Below, piece by piece: positions 24,488 through 33,722 of a DNA stretch of 38,131 nucleotides. Below the pieces are notes generated by a model, which was not told the DNA's origin, searched no databases, and was given only the letters and a program-made list of their open reading frames with translations. The stretch comes from Echinostoma caproni (lineage: Eukaryota > Platyhelminthes > Trematoda > Plagiorchiida > Echinostomatidae). The stretch lies in the NCBI GenBank assembly GCA_900618425.1, contig UZAN01041168.1, positions 24,716 to 62,846 on the forward strand, written 5' to 3'. Made by a program: the position numbers and the translations under genes. The first letter of the stretch is position 1; each line of letters begins with the position of its first letter.

Positions 24488-26452
24488 ACACACCTGTTGG
24501 AGTGGCTGAAATGGGCCAGGGGAGATTAAGTGCTTGCACAAATTACTTCTGGGCGCACAAGGGGGTTTTGTGAATCCGAATACTTACGGCTTGGGCCGTG
24601 GCTAAGATACGATGCTTCACTGCTCTTGATTGCCTGCATCAAACCTTGTAAATCGGTCGCAACGCGCCTACCACATTTACCGAGTGATTTGACTCAACGA
24701 GATGCGAACACACCGCGCTCGTCATTGTTCCAGTCCTCAGCCAAGCCGGGTGGTGTTCGCGAACGTGATCGGATAAGCACCTGGTCGTGCGGCCAATGTA
24801 CTCAGTCCCACAGGAACGGGTAAATGAATAAACAGAATGAGGCTACAGAATCTGGCACTCTATCCTTCAATCAGAAACACATAATTGGATTAGATGTGAA
24901 CATGGCTTTGAATTGTGCAGCGTAAAATGTTCTGATTACTGCACTTGTTGGCTTTCTTTGAAAGACTTCTGCCTCCGTATCTCCCTTGAATGGCAGGTGC
25001 ACATAGACAAACTTCTTCGCTGCTCCTATTTCCTTTGACCGATCCTCGTGTTCTAGCATTACCCTATCGATAAATCGTTCGGGATAGCGATTCTGAGCAA
25101 AATCAGGGCGTAGAAACTGTAGTTCATTGTCAATAGTGTCCGTCGTGCATATTTTCTTCGCTCTTTGAACCAAAGAGTGAATCAGGTTTCTCTTCCTCTG
25201 AAGAGAGAAAAAATTATGGAAATGAATATATTGTCCATTCCACAATGCTTTTCTATGCACCGATAACTGGACGGAGCTGTCGCTGCGGCGTCGTATGAGT
25301 ACGTTTAGAAACGATAGACTATTATCCTCTTCTTTTCCCAGAGTAAACTTTATGTCGGGATGGACATTATTGAACTCTTCAAGCAACCGATTAGTGTCCT
25401 TATTTGCGTCTAATATACACAACATATCGTCTATGTAGGGCACACTGTCTGATAAAGGGGTCCAGGGGACCATTCTCTATTTTGGCCATAAATGTGTCAG
25501 AAAATAATGGTCCTAAAGGTTACCCCAATGCCACCTTGTCCTTCTGGCGATATAGTTCACCACTGGATTGAAACTGGACGTTGTGCGTGCATACGAATAA
25601 CAATTTTTTCAGTTCATCCAATGGAATGGCACATTGATGTTGTTCCTTTGTATAAATCTACATATGTGATTGCTAGTTCCACTACTTGGCATATTTGTGA
25701 ATAAAGAAGTAACGTCAAATGACATCATCTGTTTGCCTTCGAGTTTGAGGTCCTTCACAGTTTCTACCAGATGACAAGTGTAGATTGTGCTTGCAAATTG
25801 CGAGTCTCGCTGGTTCCAGTACGCTTGCTAACTATTTCGGGGAGTTGCACATATCAAGAATTGGTCTTATAGGGACACCCTCTTTGTGTGTTTTCGGAAG
25901 TCCATGCAATCTAGGAATTGTTGTAACTGTTGGTCGTATTCTCTCGAACGTTTGTGCACCGATTGTTTCTTTTTGCTTCAGACATCATAACTGCGTGGAA
26001 ATCAATTTTTCTATCTGAATCGTCGTATCCTTTTCAGTCAGAGTCTTTTTAAACTTGGATGAATCATTCAATATCGTCTTCATCTTATCTATGTAATCAG
26101 ACCTTTTCATGATTACAATACCTGCACCTTTGTCTGGTCTTTATATCATCAATTCTCTATCGGCTTGCAACTCTCTGAGACGCTTTAGGTGTTCCAAAGT
26201 TAGCAGTCCCTGTGCTGATGGTTTACGATCGCAATACTGGTAACATGAGTTCACAAGTGTGGATTCAAGTTTCTCTAACTTCTGCGACGAGAATGGAGCC
26301 AGTCCAGATAGCTGAGCGAATAAACCCTCGAATTCAACTTCCAAATCTAACTGCTTAATCTTACTGGTTGGACAACAGAATTTTGGCCCCAGAGATAGCA
26401 CTTCAAGCAAGGTCTTATCCAAATCCACGGACGACAAATTATGAGCAAACCT
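24488..26452 (-). pseudogene. Penelope-like retroelement, N-terminal region, RT and GIY-YIG endonuclease (inactive)
   Basis: Read on the minus strand, the parts are in the order expected of a Penelope-like element. The N-terminal region is at 26450-26141 (VLSLGPKFCCP, FEGLFAQLSGL, LKRLRELQADRELMI). DKGAGIVIMKRSDYIDKM starts near 26134. RT motifs are IPRLHGLPKTHKEGVPIRP (25919-25863), QMMSFDVTSLFTNMP (about 25735-25690), YRQKDKVALG with PLGPLFSDTFMAKIEN (about 25550-25475) and the catalytic PYIDDM (25440-25423). The thumb and linker run from 25420 to 24871 (HLPFKGDTEAEVF, RTFYAAQFK). The GIY-YIG domain follows (SVYSFTRSCGTEYIGRTTR, then LSDHVREHHPAWL) and the C-terminus reads FVQALNLPWPI, stopping at 24488. 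At least two frameshifts and stops, one inside VALG*PLGP, make it inactive. PLE proteins combine reverse transcription with GIY-YIG cleavage. The N-terminus looks shortened where it meets the inverted copy. Confidence 0.88.
24540..24836. repeat. Left arm of PLE inverted repeat (GIY-YIG end)
   Basis: The reverse complement of this arm is almost the same as 26453-26752; I count only a few differences, all near the ends, and a central block of about 245 bp shows none. The arm covers the GIY-YIG domain of the minus-strand PLE, from just before SVYSFTRSCGTEY to just past the codons for the HKTPLCAQK segment. It is an internal part of the element's coding end, unlike a classical non-coding LTR. Confidence 0.88.
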
Positions 26453-26752
26453 CTGTATATATTCATTCACCTGTTCCTGTGGGACTGAGTACATTGGCCG
26501 CACGACCAGGTGCTTATCCGATCACGTTCGCGAACACCACCCGGCTTGGCTGAGGACTGGAACAATGACGAGCGCGGTGTGTTCGCATCTCGTTGAGTCA
26601 AATCACTCGGTAAATGTGGTAGGCGCGTTGCGACCGATTTACAAGGTTTGATGCAGGCAATCAAGAGCAGTGAAGCATCGTATCTTAGCCACGGCCCAAG
26701 CCGTAAGTATTCGGATTCACAACCTCCCCCTTGTGCTCTCAGGAGAGATTTC
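26453..26752 (+). pseudogene. Inverted second copy of the PLE GIY-YIG end (right arm)
   Basis: On the plus strand this reads SCGTEYIGRTTRCLSDHV, then EHHPAWLRTGTMTSAVCSHL, then ALRPIYKV, an in-frame TGA, and RILATAQAVSIRIH. It matches the 3' end of the neighbouring minus-strand PLE, including the same TGA after IYKV. It begins where the 5' end of that PLE stops and fades just after the CAQK-equivalent codons. Penelope-type elements are known to carry partial flanking copies of themselves in direct or inverted orientation, often called pseudo-LTRs. This fits that arrangement, but it could also be a later inverted duplication or an assembly artefact. Confidence 0.82.
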
Positions 26753-28135
26753 CCTACAATGAGTATCACCACTAGGTGATCTAATCCATGAATCAGTGTT
26801 CCAAGACGACAACATTCGTCAAACACTTCCACTGCCCGTTTGTCGACATGGACTGAAATTATGCTGTGGTTCATAGTATGTTGCGCACGAATAAACGCAA
26901 TCCGTTGTCCTGAATTATTCACCGGATGCGCGTGTGCATGTGCCTTTGTGCGTCCCTTTGTATGTGGTTTGCTCGTCTATGTATTTGATCCGTGTGTTTT
27001 TCCCTCTGTTGGAGAACTAATTGCATTACGTGGATGATGTGAGGTGGTCTGCAAAAAAACTTTTATCCATCACTGCTCTTTATCAACCTTCCCATGATTT
27101 GGCCTATGGATTTTCAGAGTTGAATTGCCTCGGGGTGGTACGAGTGGTGGAAGCTGGCGACTAGGTGGCATGAAACTGTGGTATTGTCACTCCTGGTTCC
27201 CTACAAGCGCCTTGCCAGATAACGTGTGTCTGTTCGTTCGTTGTTGACCTCAGCTGACCCACCTGCGCTGTGCATTCACTAGTGCACACGCACATACACA
27301 CAGGCGTGTACGGACGGTTGGCTGGTTGGTTGGTTGGTTGATTAGTTGGTCGATGGGTTTTTGCTCATTCGCCCATTCTACCGATCTACGCTGCACCGTA
27401 CATGCTTCTCAGCATACATAACATTATGTGCCAAGCTTCATTTTTTGGGCCGAATGATAATTTCGCATTACCTGGTCCCAATTACATATGCAGTGTGTTG
27501 CGGTAATACAGACTTACACAAACATACACTTAGGTGTACTATCTCGCTTTCCCGTGGGATTATTCGGAGGTCATTGAACTGTTACGCTGCACTCCTGTGT
27601 TTCCATATGTATTATGTGCATACCAAGTAAAATTTCGATTTATATCAGTTACCATGATCTGCAAGTGACGAGCGAAAACGAATTTTGAGCACCCTTTCCG
27701 ACCGGTTATCTCAATCATACCATTCTACTCGATCGTATTTGAAGTAATTGAGTTGCAGTGGAAAAGCAGTCTAATGCTGCGCTGTCACTTTCCTGTGCGA
27801 GAAACAAGAAACAAATAATAGCTAACCGTAACGAAAATTATCATCTCTTTCTGATTAAACGGGTAATATAATACATGTGAAACATAAACTCCATTGTGTT
27901 TCCCATCTAAATATAGTCATTTTAAGAATTAATTCCTTCTAATCGCTATGTTGTGCCCATTGGTTTAGGGCACTGAATTTTCTCATCAAATACGAATGGG
28001 CTTCCACACACATACACACTTGCACAGCAACGTATATACTGAACCATCGCTGTTCTTTATCGGCGTTATCATGATATGCGCGTGCGATGGTGCAGGATTC
28101 ATATGGTTTGAAAATTAAACTTGTTCCATACAGAT
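26753..28135. other. Non-coding stretch with a GGTT-type microsatellite
   Basis: Nothing recognised apart from a GGTT/TTGG tetranucleotide stretch at about 27315-27350 and TG/CA-rich sequence near 27285-27305. The open frames at 26840-27037, 27346-27630 and 27939-28223 have no family pattern; the last overlaps a SINE copy. Confidence 0.5.
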
Positions 28136-28139
28136 GATG

Positions 28140-28326
28140 CTTGAAATTTGCTTTCCCATTTGTCTCCGGTGGTGGCTCGTTGATGAAGTTCACAGAGGAC
28201 GTGTGATCGAATCCAACCACCATCTACCTTTCCAATTATGTGTTGTATGGCAGCCCTGAGATTGAACTCTTCCTGTTTCCTGAAAATTGTATGCTTATGC
28301 ATTAAAGGAAGCAAAATGAAAAAATG
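28140..28326 (+). repeat. tRNA-derived SINE, family B (second copy)
   Basis: This aligns with 12278-12465. It has a degenerate A-box region near GGTGGCTCGTTGATGAAG, the B box GTGATCGAATCCAACCACC, the body TATGGCAGCCCTGAGATTG with TTCCTGTTTCCTGAAAATTG, and the tail ATTAAAGGAAGCAAAATG with a short A run. Many substitutions relative to the first copy indicate that both are old. Confidence 0.65.
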
Positions 28327-28390
28327 ATGATCAAGGTAACATTGATTGGTGGAAATTACAGCGATTCAGTTAAGCTTATGCAAGCACTAA

Positions 28391-28452
28391 CTTTGCACTT
28401 TCTTGTGACGGTTTTCGTTGTTGTGTTTCGGCTGCCCATTCGGTTAAACAAT
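28391..28452 (-). repeat. RTE-type LINE 3'-tail fragment
   Basis: The minus strand reads AATGGGCAGCCGAAACACAA and then AAAACCGTCACAAGAAAGTG, matching the tail block at 4860-4924 and at 32963-33045. There is no LINE coding sequence next to it. It lies 65 bp beyond the family B SINE. Confidence 0.6.
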
Positions 28453-28970
28453 AAAAAAATAAGACCGAGAAATTTAACCTATCTGAAAGAAACTAAATAT
28501 TGACGAGATGAGAAATAACGTACGTGGGTAATAAGAGAATAGTAAAGGGATTGACATACTTGGTCTTTACTCAGCGTTATATTGTATTTGCGTACTGATT
28601 CAGTTGACAAGTAACTTGGTCGGTTGATGTCATGAATAGTCCAATTAGTAATCGCAATGAAACCTTTTTGCCCTATGATCTAAGTTTTGTGTTCATCAAC
28701 CTCAGTAGGAAGCTTCAAGGCATATCTAAACCTGGAGAATTTCTTAATGGACTAAGTGATTGGAGATCAGAATGCCGTGAAATCACGAATGCCCTTAGTT
28801 GGATTTCAGCGGATGGTAGGCTTGAACATAATCCTCCTGTGGAAACTAGCGTTTATGAAGGCTGTACACGCACACAAAAGTGTGTATCTTGGCAGTAAAT
28901 TACACCCACTACTTTCATGCCCTCTCTCTCTCCCACTGAAGTTCCATAGCCAAATTCCACGTTGGATGTT
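28453..28970. other. Non-coding stretch, no recognised feature
   Basis: Sequence before the RTE fragment. The plus-strand open frame at 28756-29127 starts here but is only recognisable from about 28973 on, and then in a different frame. Confidence 0.4.
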
Positions 28971-28972
28971 TG

Positions 28973-29420
28973 CTTTTTTGCCGCTTGCATCCGTAGACCA
29001 CGGTGTTTGGGACATGTGTTGCGCATGTCACCAAATGGGTTTCCATGGCACGCGAATTTTGTCAAGACAGGAAGCGGTTGGCAAAAGTTCAAGGGCGGTC
29101 AAACTAAGACTTGGCATTAGGGTATGAAAACCCTAACTAAGAGACTAGGTCACATAAGTATCGTTAGGCTTGCGGATGAGGATCCCAAGATCATGATAAC
29201 CAGTGATTCAGAGACAATGGGTGATATGGCTGGGTGTCGCAAACAGTGATGCTCGTGAATCCAATCATTTTCTTGCCACCCCGGTCCATATGTGTTCTCT
29301 ATCTTCACTTTGACACCGATCTGAGCATTCCAATCTTCATTCTACTCGTTTATCCAAATGGGCAACCAAAAGACAACAATCAAAACCGGCGCATGAAAAT
29401 GCATGGGTAATGGTTGTGGA
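28973..29420 (+). pseudogene. RTE/SR2-like LINE, extreme C-terminus and 3' tail
   Basis: Translation gives RRPRCLGHVLRMSPNGFP, then FVKTGSGWQKFKGGQTKTWH, a stop, GMKTLTKRLGHISIVRLADE and ETMGDMAG. This is the typical C-terminal block of the RTE-type reverse transcriptase, containing the GHVLRM and GGQ..TW motifs. The tail block TTTATCCAAATGGGCAACC with AAAACCGGCGCATGAAAATG follows at 29335-29415. Everything upstream, including the catalytic palm, is missing, so this is a strongly 5'-truncated insertion, which is usual for LINEs. It belongs to the same broad family as the copies at 9560-11945 and 32246-33045. Confidence 0.8.
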
Positions 29421-29920
29421 AAGTGAAACTTATTTGCTTAACCTGCTAATTGTAGTTAACATAAATGAGATGCAAGCTACATCACGAAGGGGGGAGGATT
29501 TAGTGGCGGTTAGATGACTTCGATTGAAGCATAGCTCATTTCCGATATCATTCCACTCAACGCCTGATCACGATCCATGGGGGATTGAATAAGGAAATAT
29601 GTTTTAAAACCGCCAGGGGTAAAAGCAAGCACATTGGTAATAGTGGAGTAACAAAAAAACACCATTTATTGATGTGATGCGACGGTTATCGTTTTATAAA
29701 ACTAAATGATAGTGCAGCGTTAACAGTTTGAAGCTTCTTTGAAATATACAAGTTGGAACCTAGTCACATTTAACAACAGATACTACTCGGATAAGCTCAT
29801 ATGGGTAAGAGTACATGAATTAAAAGACAAAGGACTATCGGATAAGCATGCCTGTCAAGTGCGAGAACTGCCAGACCGTTCATGTACCTCCACCGAAATT
29901 TTGTCGTCATTCATATGCAA
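29421..29920. other. Non-coding stretch between two RTE tails
   Basis: AT-rich sequence with no recognised gene. It ends at a TA microsatellite. Confidence 0.4.
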
Positions 29921-29942
29921 TATATATATATATATATATATA
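29921..29942. repeat. (TA)11 microsatellite next to an ambiguous base
   Basis: Perfect TA dinucleotide run, followed by an N at 29943 and then at once by a copy of the RTE tail. Confidence 0.9.
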
Positions 29943-29943
29943 N

Positions 29944-30030
29944 CTTCATTCTACTCGTTTATCCAAATAGGCAACCATAAGACAACAACCAAAACCGGCG
30001 CATGAAAATGCATGAGTAATTGTTGTGAAA
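29944..30030 (+). repeat. RTE-type LINE 3'-tail fragment (direct copy of 29335)
   Basis: It starts CTTCATTCTACTCGTTTATC, identical to 29335 onward, and continues with only a few differences through AAAACCGGCGCATGAAAATG and AGTAATTGTTGTG. No coding LINE sequence precedes it; the copy begins right after the TA run and the N. This is either a tail-only insertion or a product of local duplication or assembly joining. Confidence 0.75.
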
Positions 30031-30925
30031 ACTTACGCTGAAACCGCATCACGGTAAATGAAAAAAGATAGCAGACATTTCATAACCTGAAAAACGTTTT
30101 CAGAAAGGTATGACACAACAGACGAAAAGTAAACTAACCTCAATCCCTAGACAAATGTACAACCGTACCTGATAACTGAAGCGCACACACATTGCGTAGG
30201 ACGTACGTCTGTGTTTTTTGTTCGTATGGGATGAGTCGAGTCAGACCGGATATTGTTGAAAAATGGGTAGAACAAGCCAAATGTTTGTTAGTGTAAAAGC
30301 CATCCAAGACGAACATTCGGGTGAATTTAGCGCACGAAATAAGCTTGAGTGACTGTTGCAAAACTGAATGGTCTATAGCTTTGACATGAGGACAGAAAAC
30401 TTTAAAACAATCAAGTAGACCAATGACTGCTCACATGGGTTCAAAATTTACTGGTTTAGAATCCATTAATTTTAGCTTCTATTCAAATTTCTTGGTATTT
30501 CTTGAGTAATGTGCGGTGTTGTCGCGTACAGATTGTAGACACAAATATCCGCCTGATTAGATCCGGGTTGTGTATGCTGTTCTGAGCCATTTAATCTAGA
30601 GGGAAGAAATACACCTGATCCATAGAGCCATGGTCATTTACTTCAGCTCTGTTCATCGAATTAGATGGCCCTGGTTCGCATCGGCTAAAGAACAATAAAA
30701 CCCTACAGTAGCGGATCAGCATTTATCTAACATTGCAAACAGAAATAAAATGAGAAATACTCTTTGAAACATAATATGACATAAGCTGGTAAAGGTTTAT
30801 TATGGGAAATACTTACAAGCGGTTGCTTTTCTTGTCTCATGGGGTCTAGCACAAATGGATCGTTTTATGGTTCATAGAAAGATGAGGAATGTCACAAATT
30901 ATCCTTGTTTTGTGCATTGCTACGG
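30031..30925. other. Non-coding stretch, no recognised feature
   Basis: It lies just 3' of the minus-strand CR1-like LINE and may include its untranslated tail (about 30700-30925), but I cannot set an end. The open frame at 30140-30361 (-) has no family pattern. Confidence 0.4.
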
Positions 30926-31765
30926 TTATCGAAATTTAGGACTTATCAAAGTTTCATCCAGGTTGTGCTTTAAAGAATCAATTATGGACGCAGAAACGAC
31001 ATGAGGTGGTAGATAATTCCAAATAGTGCACAGTCTGAGGGTAAATAAAGGACGCCGACATTCTAGTCGACATTTTTGAATGAATACCTCTTGAGGTGAC
31101 TGTTGGTCGGCAAGACGAACAGTGAACATAAGTGATCAGGGTTCGGCATTATTTGATGCACCAAAATCAAGTCCCCTTGAATTTGGTGAAACTGTGGAAT
31201 ACAGCTCCAAAGATTCCAGTCTTTCCACCTAAGTCGTGGGATGCAGTCCCTTGAGAATTTTGGTGGGTATTCTTTGTGGACGTTCCGGAATCTTATGGTC
31301 GCGTTGTAGCCATGGATTACATACTTTAATTGCATACTTTATGTAGGGTCTAATGTAGGTTGGGAACAAAAGCGGGAACATCAAAGGTTCAAAGTTGCCA
31401 AATACTCGCCTTAGCAAACCAGGATGTCTTACAGCGGTGGACGACTCCCTGTGGCAGTTTAAAGAACAACTTAGGCCGTCTTGAACAATGACACCAAGAT
31501 CCTTCTCATTCGAGGCATTCAGAAGTTGTTGATATCGCAGGAAGTAGGGAAACCGAGTTTCGTGGCTAAAGGATACGACCGTACAGTTCGATGCGTTGAA
31601 TTCAGTGTCGTTTTCGATCGACCATTGATAAGTAGCATTGAGTGCTATCTGAAGTGTCAGAGGGTGTTCGGGTTTTGTCACTGTTTTCCATGATTTTGCA
31701 TCATCTGCAAACATTAACGTTTGTGGTCCCAGAACAACCGTTAGGTCGGTCCTGGATACACGCAA
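30926..31765 (-). pseudogene. CR1/jockey-like LINE, reverse transcriptase 3' half (degraded)
   Basis: On the minus strand the catalytic box reads QTLMFADDAKSW (about 31725-31690). Then follow WSIENDTEFNASNCTVVSF, EKDLGVIVQDGLSCSLNC, GLLRRVFGNFEPLMFPLLF and TYIRPYIKYAI (about 31363-31331), then PWLQRD. After a frameshift near 31250 the frame gives LRWKDWNLWSCIPQFHQIQG and DLILVHQIM. After another near 31085 it gives RRPLFTLRLCTIWNYLPPHV and DSLKHNLDETL. This order (FADD, LGV, TYIRP.IEY, then WN.LP..VV) is that of CR1/jockey-type non-LTR retrotransposons. The endonuclease and the first RT motifs are absent, so the copy is 5' truncated. It is clearly a different family from the RTE copies. Confidence 0.85.
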
Positions 31766-32245
31766 GAGCTTCTCACATAACGAATACCACTTAACTAAAT
31801 GTTGAAAATGATGAATGCAATGATAAATGCAATGCAAAAATGATTCGATTATGATCGGCGCCTATTAGGTACGTTTATAAAAAAAAACGTTCGGTGACTA
31901 GCATCATGAACCGTAACCCGTTTACCAAAGTGATCCGCATACTATTTGGTCATATTAGAGCGATCTAAAGGGCCTTAAGTTTCCAGTGTACTAAAGTTAA
32001 TGCTAGATAGCTAAAGTTCGCTATAGCGAGATGGGATACTCGTTTCCCTTCTTCAACTTTAATAGTGACTTGGTAGATTGCGACTGGTCTCCACCAAATT
32101 TAAGTTACCCCATTTTTTTCGTCCCAACTCACAAGAGAAGGTGATGTTCTTCCCTGTTGTTTTCTCGCATTCCTTTATTCCACTTTATAATGGGTTTGCT
32201 TCTTTACGGTCCTGTCCTCGTGCGAGGATGGTAGTATCGCTGTTC
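31766..32245. other. Non-coding stretch, no recognised feature
   Basis: The open frame of the CR1-like relic runs on to 31837 but the extra residues match nothing. The rest, up to the RTE fragment, has no recognised feature. Confidence 0.4.
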
Positions 32246-33045
32246 TTTCAGGTGGTAAACTCCCTTGTATTGATAGATGAAGATTCAGGTATGTTGCAAG
32301 TTTTTCTGGATGATTTGAGTGTTAATACAGCTACGTTCGGTATGTATTTCGCACTTTCAGTGTCAAGTATTATGTAGGTTTCGATAAATCCAGTTCCCAG
32401 CCTCATTCAAACTGGAGAAGAAACAGAGAGACTAGATAAATTTTACTATTTGAGCAGCTATTTCTACCTAAACGACAAATCCCCAAAAGAAATTTCGGCA
32501 CCTTCGTAAAAGATCTGTGACTCTATCTCACCGTAGTCACATCCGGTTGTCTGTGAAAGTGATGTTACGTGGCGCGGACACATGACCGGTAGTGGAACAG
32601 GATAAAGATCAGTTATTAGTATGTGATTGCTTCTGCTTAAGCTGCATTGTACGAGGATTGCGAAGCAACCAGACAAGAGTGCCGAGGTGGAAAGGGGGGG
32701 GGGGGGGNTTTTCAAGGATGTGGTACTGGGGTATGTGTCATACATACCACTTCAAAGGCATTCTCGTAATATGTCTTTTTTGTGACGCGAGGAGCTAAAC
32801 TGTTCAGAATAAGCTTGGTACAAGGATATGGAAACCCTGATCAGAGCTCTCCGCCACAAAGGTTACATACAACTTCCTGACTGGGGACTGCGTGTTATGT
32901 ATGTTATGTATGTTATGTATCCTGCATTCCCTATTTTTACACTTGTACTGTTTCTAGTATGGTGCTTCTTCTTCATCCAAATGGACAGCCGAACGAGCGA
33001 GTGAAAACCGCCGCACGAAAGTGTAAGGTTACTGATGCTAAAAAC
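32246..33045 (+). pseudogene. RTE/SR2-like LINE, RT palm/thumb to 3' tail (degraded)
   Basis: Starting just after where the YADD box should be, the translation reads DEDSGMLQVFLDDLSVNTAT and FGMYFAL, then a stop, ETERLDKFYYLSSYFYL, and, after a frame change, RHLRKRSVTLSHRSHIRLSV. LLVCDCFCLSCIVRGLRSNQ and VPRWKGG follow. A run of 14 G (32694-32707) and an N (32708) come next. Then a different frame gives GHVSYIPL-like residues, METLIRALRHKGYIQLPDWG and a threefold VMY. The 3' tail block (TTCATCCAAATGGACAGCC) is at 32963-33045. About a dozen residues usually found between the KGG and GHV parts are missing at the poly-G/N position. This is the third copy of the family in the window and is not functional. 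Confidence 0.78.
32893..32919 (+). repeat. 9-bp tandem repeat, three copies
   Basis: TGTTATGTA is repeated three times without change, inside the decayed C-terminal part of the RTE copy. It is probably local slippage expansion. Confidence 0.9.
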
Positions 33046-33477
33046 TGAACTGTTAACAAAATTTAATTATTTCCATTCAAATAAGAAAATAGCACAGGAA
33101 CTGCATATTTCACAAATCGCCTTGCATATCACGGATATATCGGTAATTTGAAAGTGTTTATTTTCCACGTTCGTTTAGGATCGCAGTAAGTATCTAAATG
33201 AGTGAGTTAAGATTATTTCGGACTGTGAAGAGCTGGAGTTGTTATATTGTTACTATAACGTTTTGGGACCCAGTGTTCACACAGTTATTATTGTTTTTCT
33301 AGCCCGGCTCGGCGCCAAAATTCTTAGTTCATCGTAGCCTATCCTAGTCGAAGGAAGTTACCCTTCNGTGCTGATATGGTAGCAACAGGACGACAGTGTA
33401 CCACCATACTCAAAATTTATCGCCAACCGTGTTTTATCTGTTCCTCGTGTATGCATTGAATGACTCTCGGTGTTTCC
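33046..33477. other. Non-coding stretch, possible decayed SINE head
   Basis: Nothing firm. The part at about 33365-33420 has GCTGATATGGTAGCAACAGG, faintly like the A-box region of family B, which would fit the family B body that follows. N at 33367. Confidence 0.3.
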
Positions 33478-33583
33478 TAGGCAGTCCTTGTATGACCAGG
33501 GCCGCTTCTTCAAAGTCTACTGTATATCGTTTTTATTAGGTAATGAAAAGGAAGTGAAAACATTTATTATTATTATTATTTTA
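33478..33583 (+). repeat. Family B SINE body fragment with ATT-repeat tail
   Basis: TAGGCAGTCCTTGTATGACC, GGGCCGCTTCTTC and TAATGAAAAGGAAGTGAAAA correspond to the body and tail of the family B copy at 12278-12465. A (TTA)n-type stretch follows at about 33563-33583. The match is looser than in the other copies. Confidence 0.45.
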
Positions 33584-33669
33584 TTTCAGGTTTTGGTTGT
33601 TTGAAACCTGCTCATACTCTGTTCGACGCTTTAGCATAGTTTCAATGTGTAATTTTCTCAAACATTAAG

Positions 33670-33722
33670 TTTGCGCTTTCGTGTGGCTGTTTGGGCCGGT
33701 TTACTCCGGTTATCCACTTGAT
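33670..33722 (-). repeat. Possible decayed RTE-type 3'-tail fragment
   Basis: TTTGCGCTTTCGTGTGGCTG and CTCCGGTTATCCACTTG resemble the inverted tail block at 28391-28452. The match is partial and the middle is changed. Confidence 0.35.

Noticed and set aside
24530..26922. Plus-strand frames at 24530-24823, 25492-25704 and 25785-26018, the plus-strand frame at 26368-26553 and the minus-strand frame at 26467-26922
   Set aside because: They are wrong-strand or wrong-frame readings of the PLE and its inverted arm. The shared residues of the 24530 and 26467 frames come from the inverted repeat, not from a protein family.
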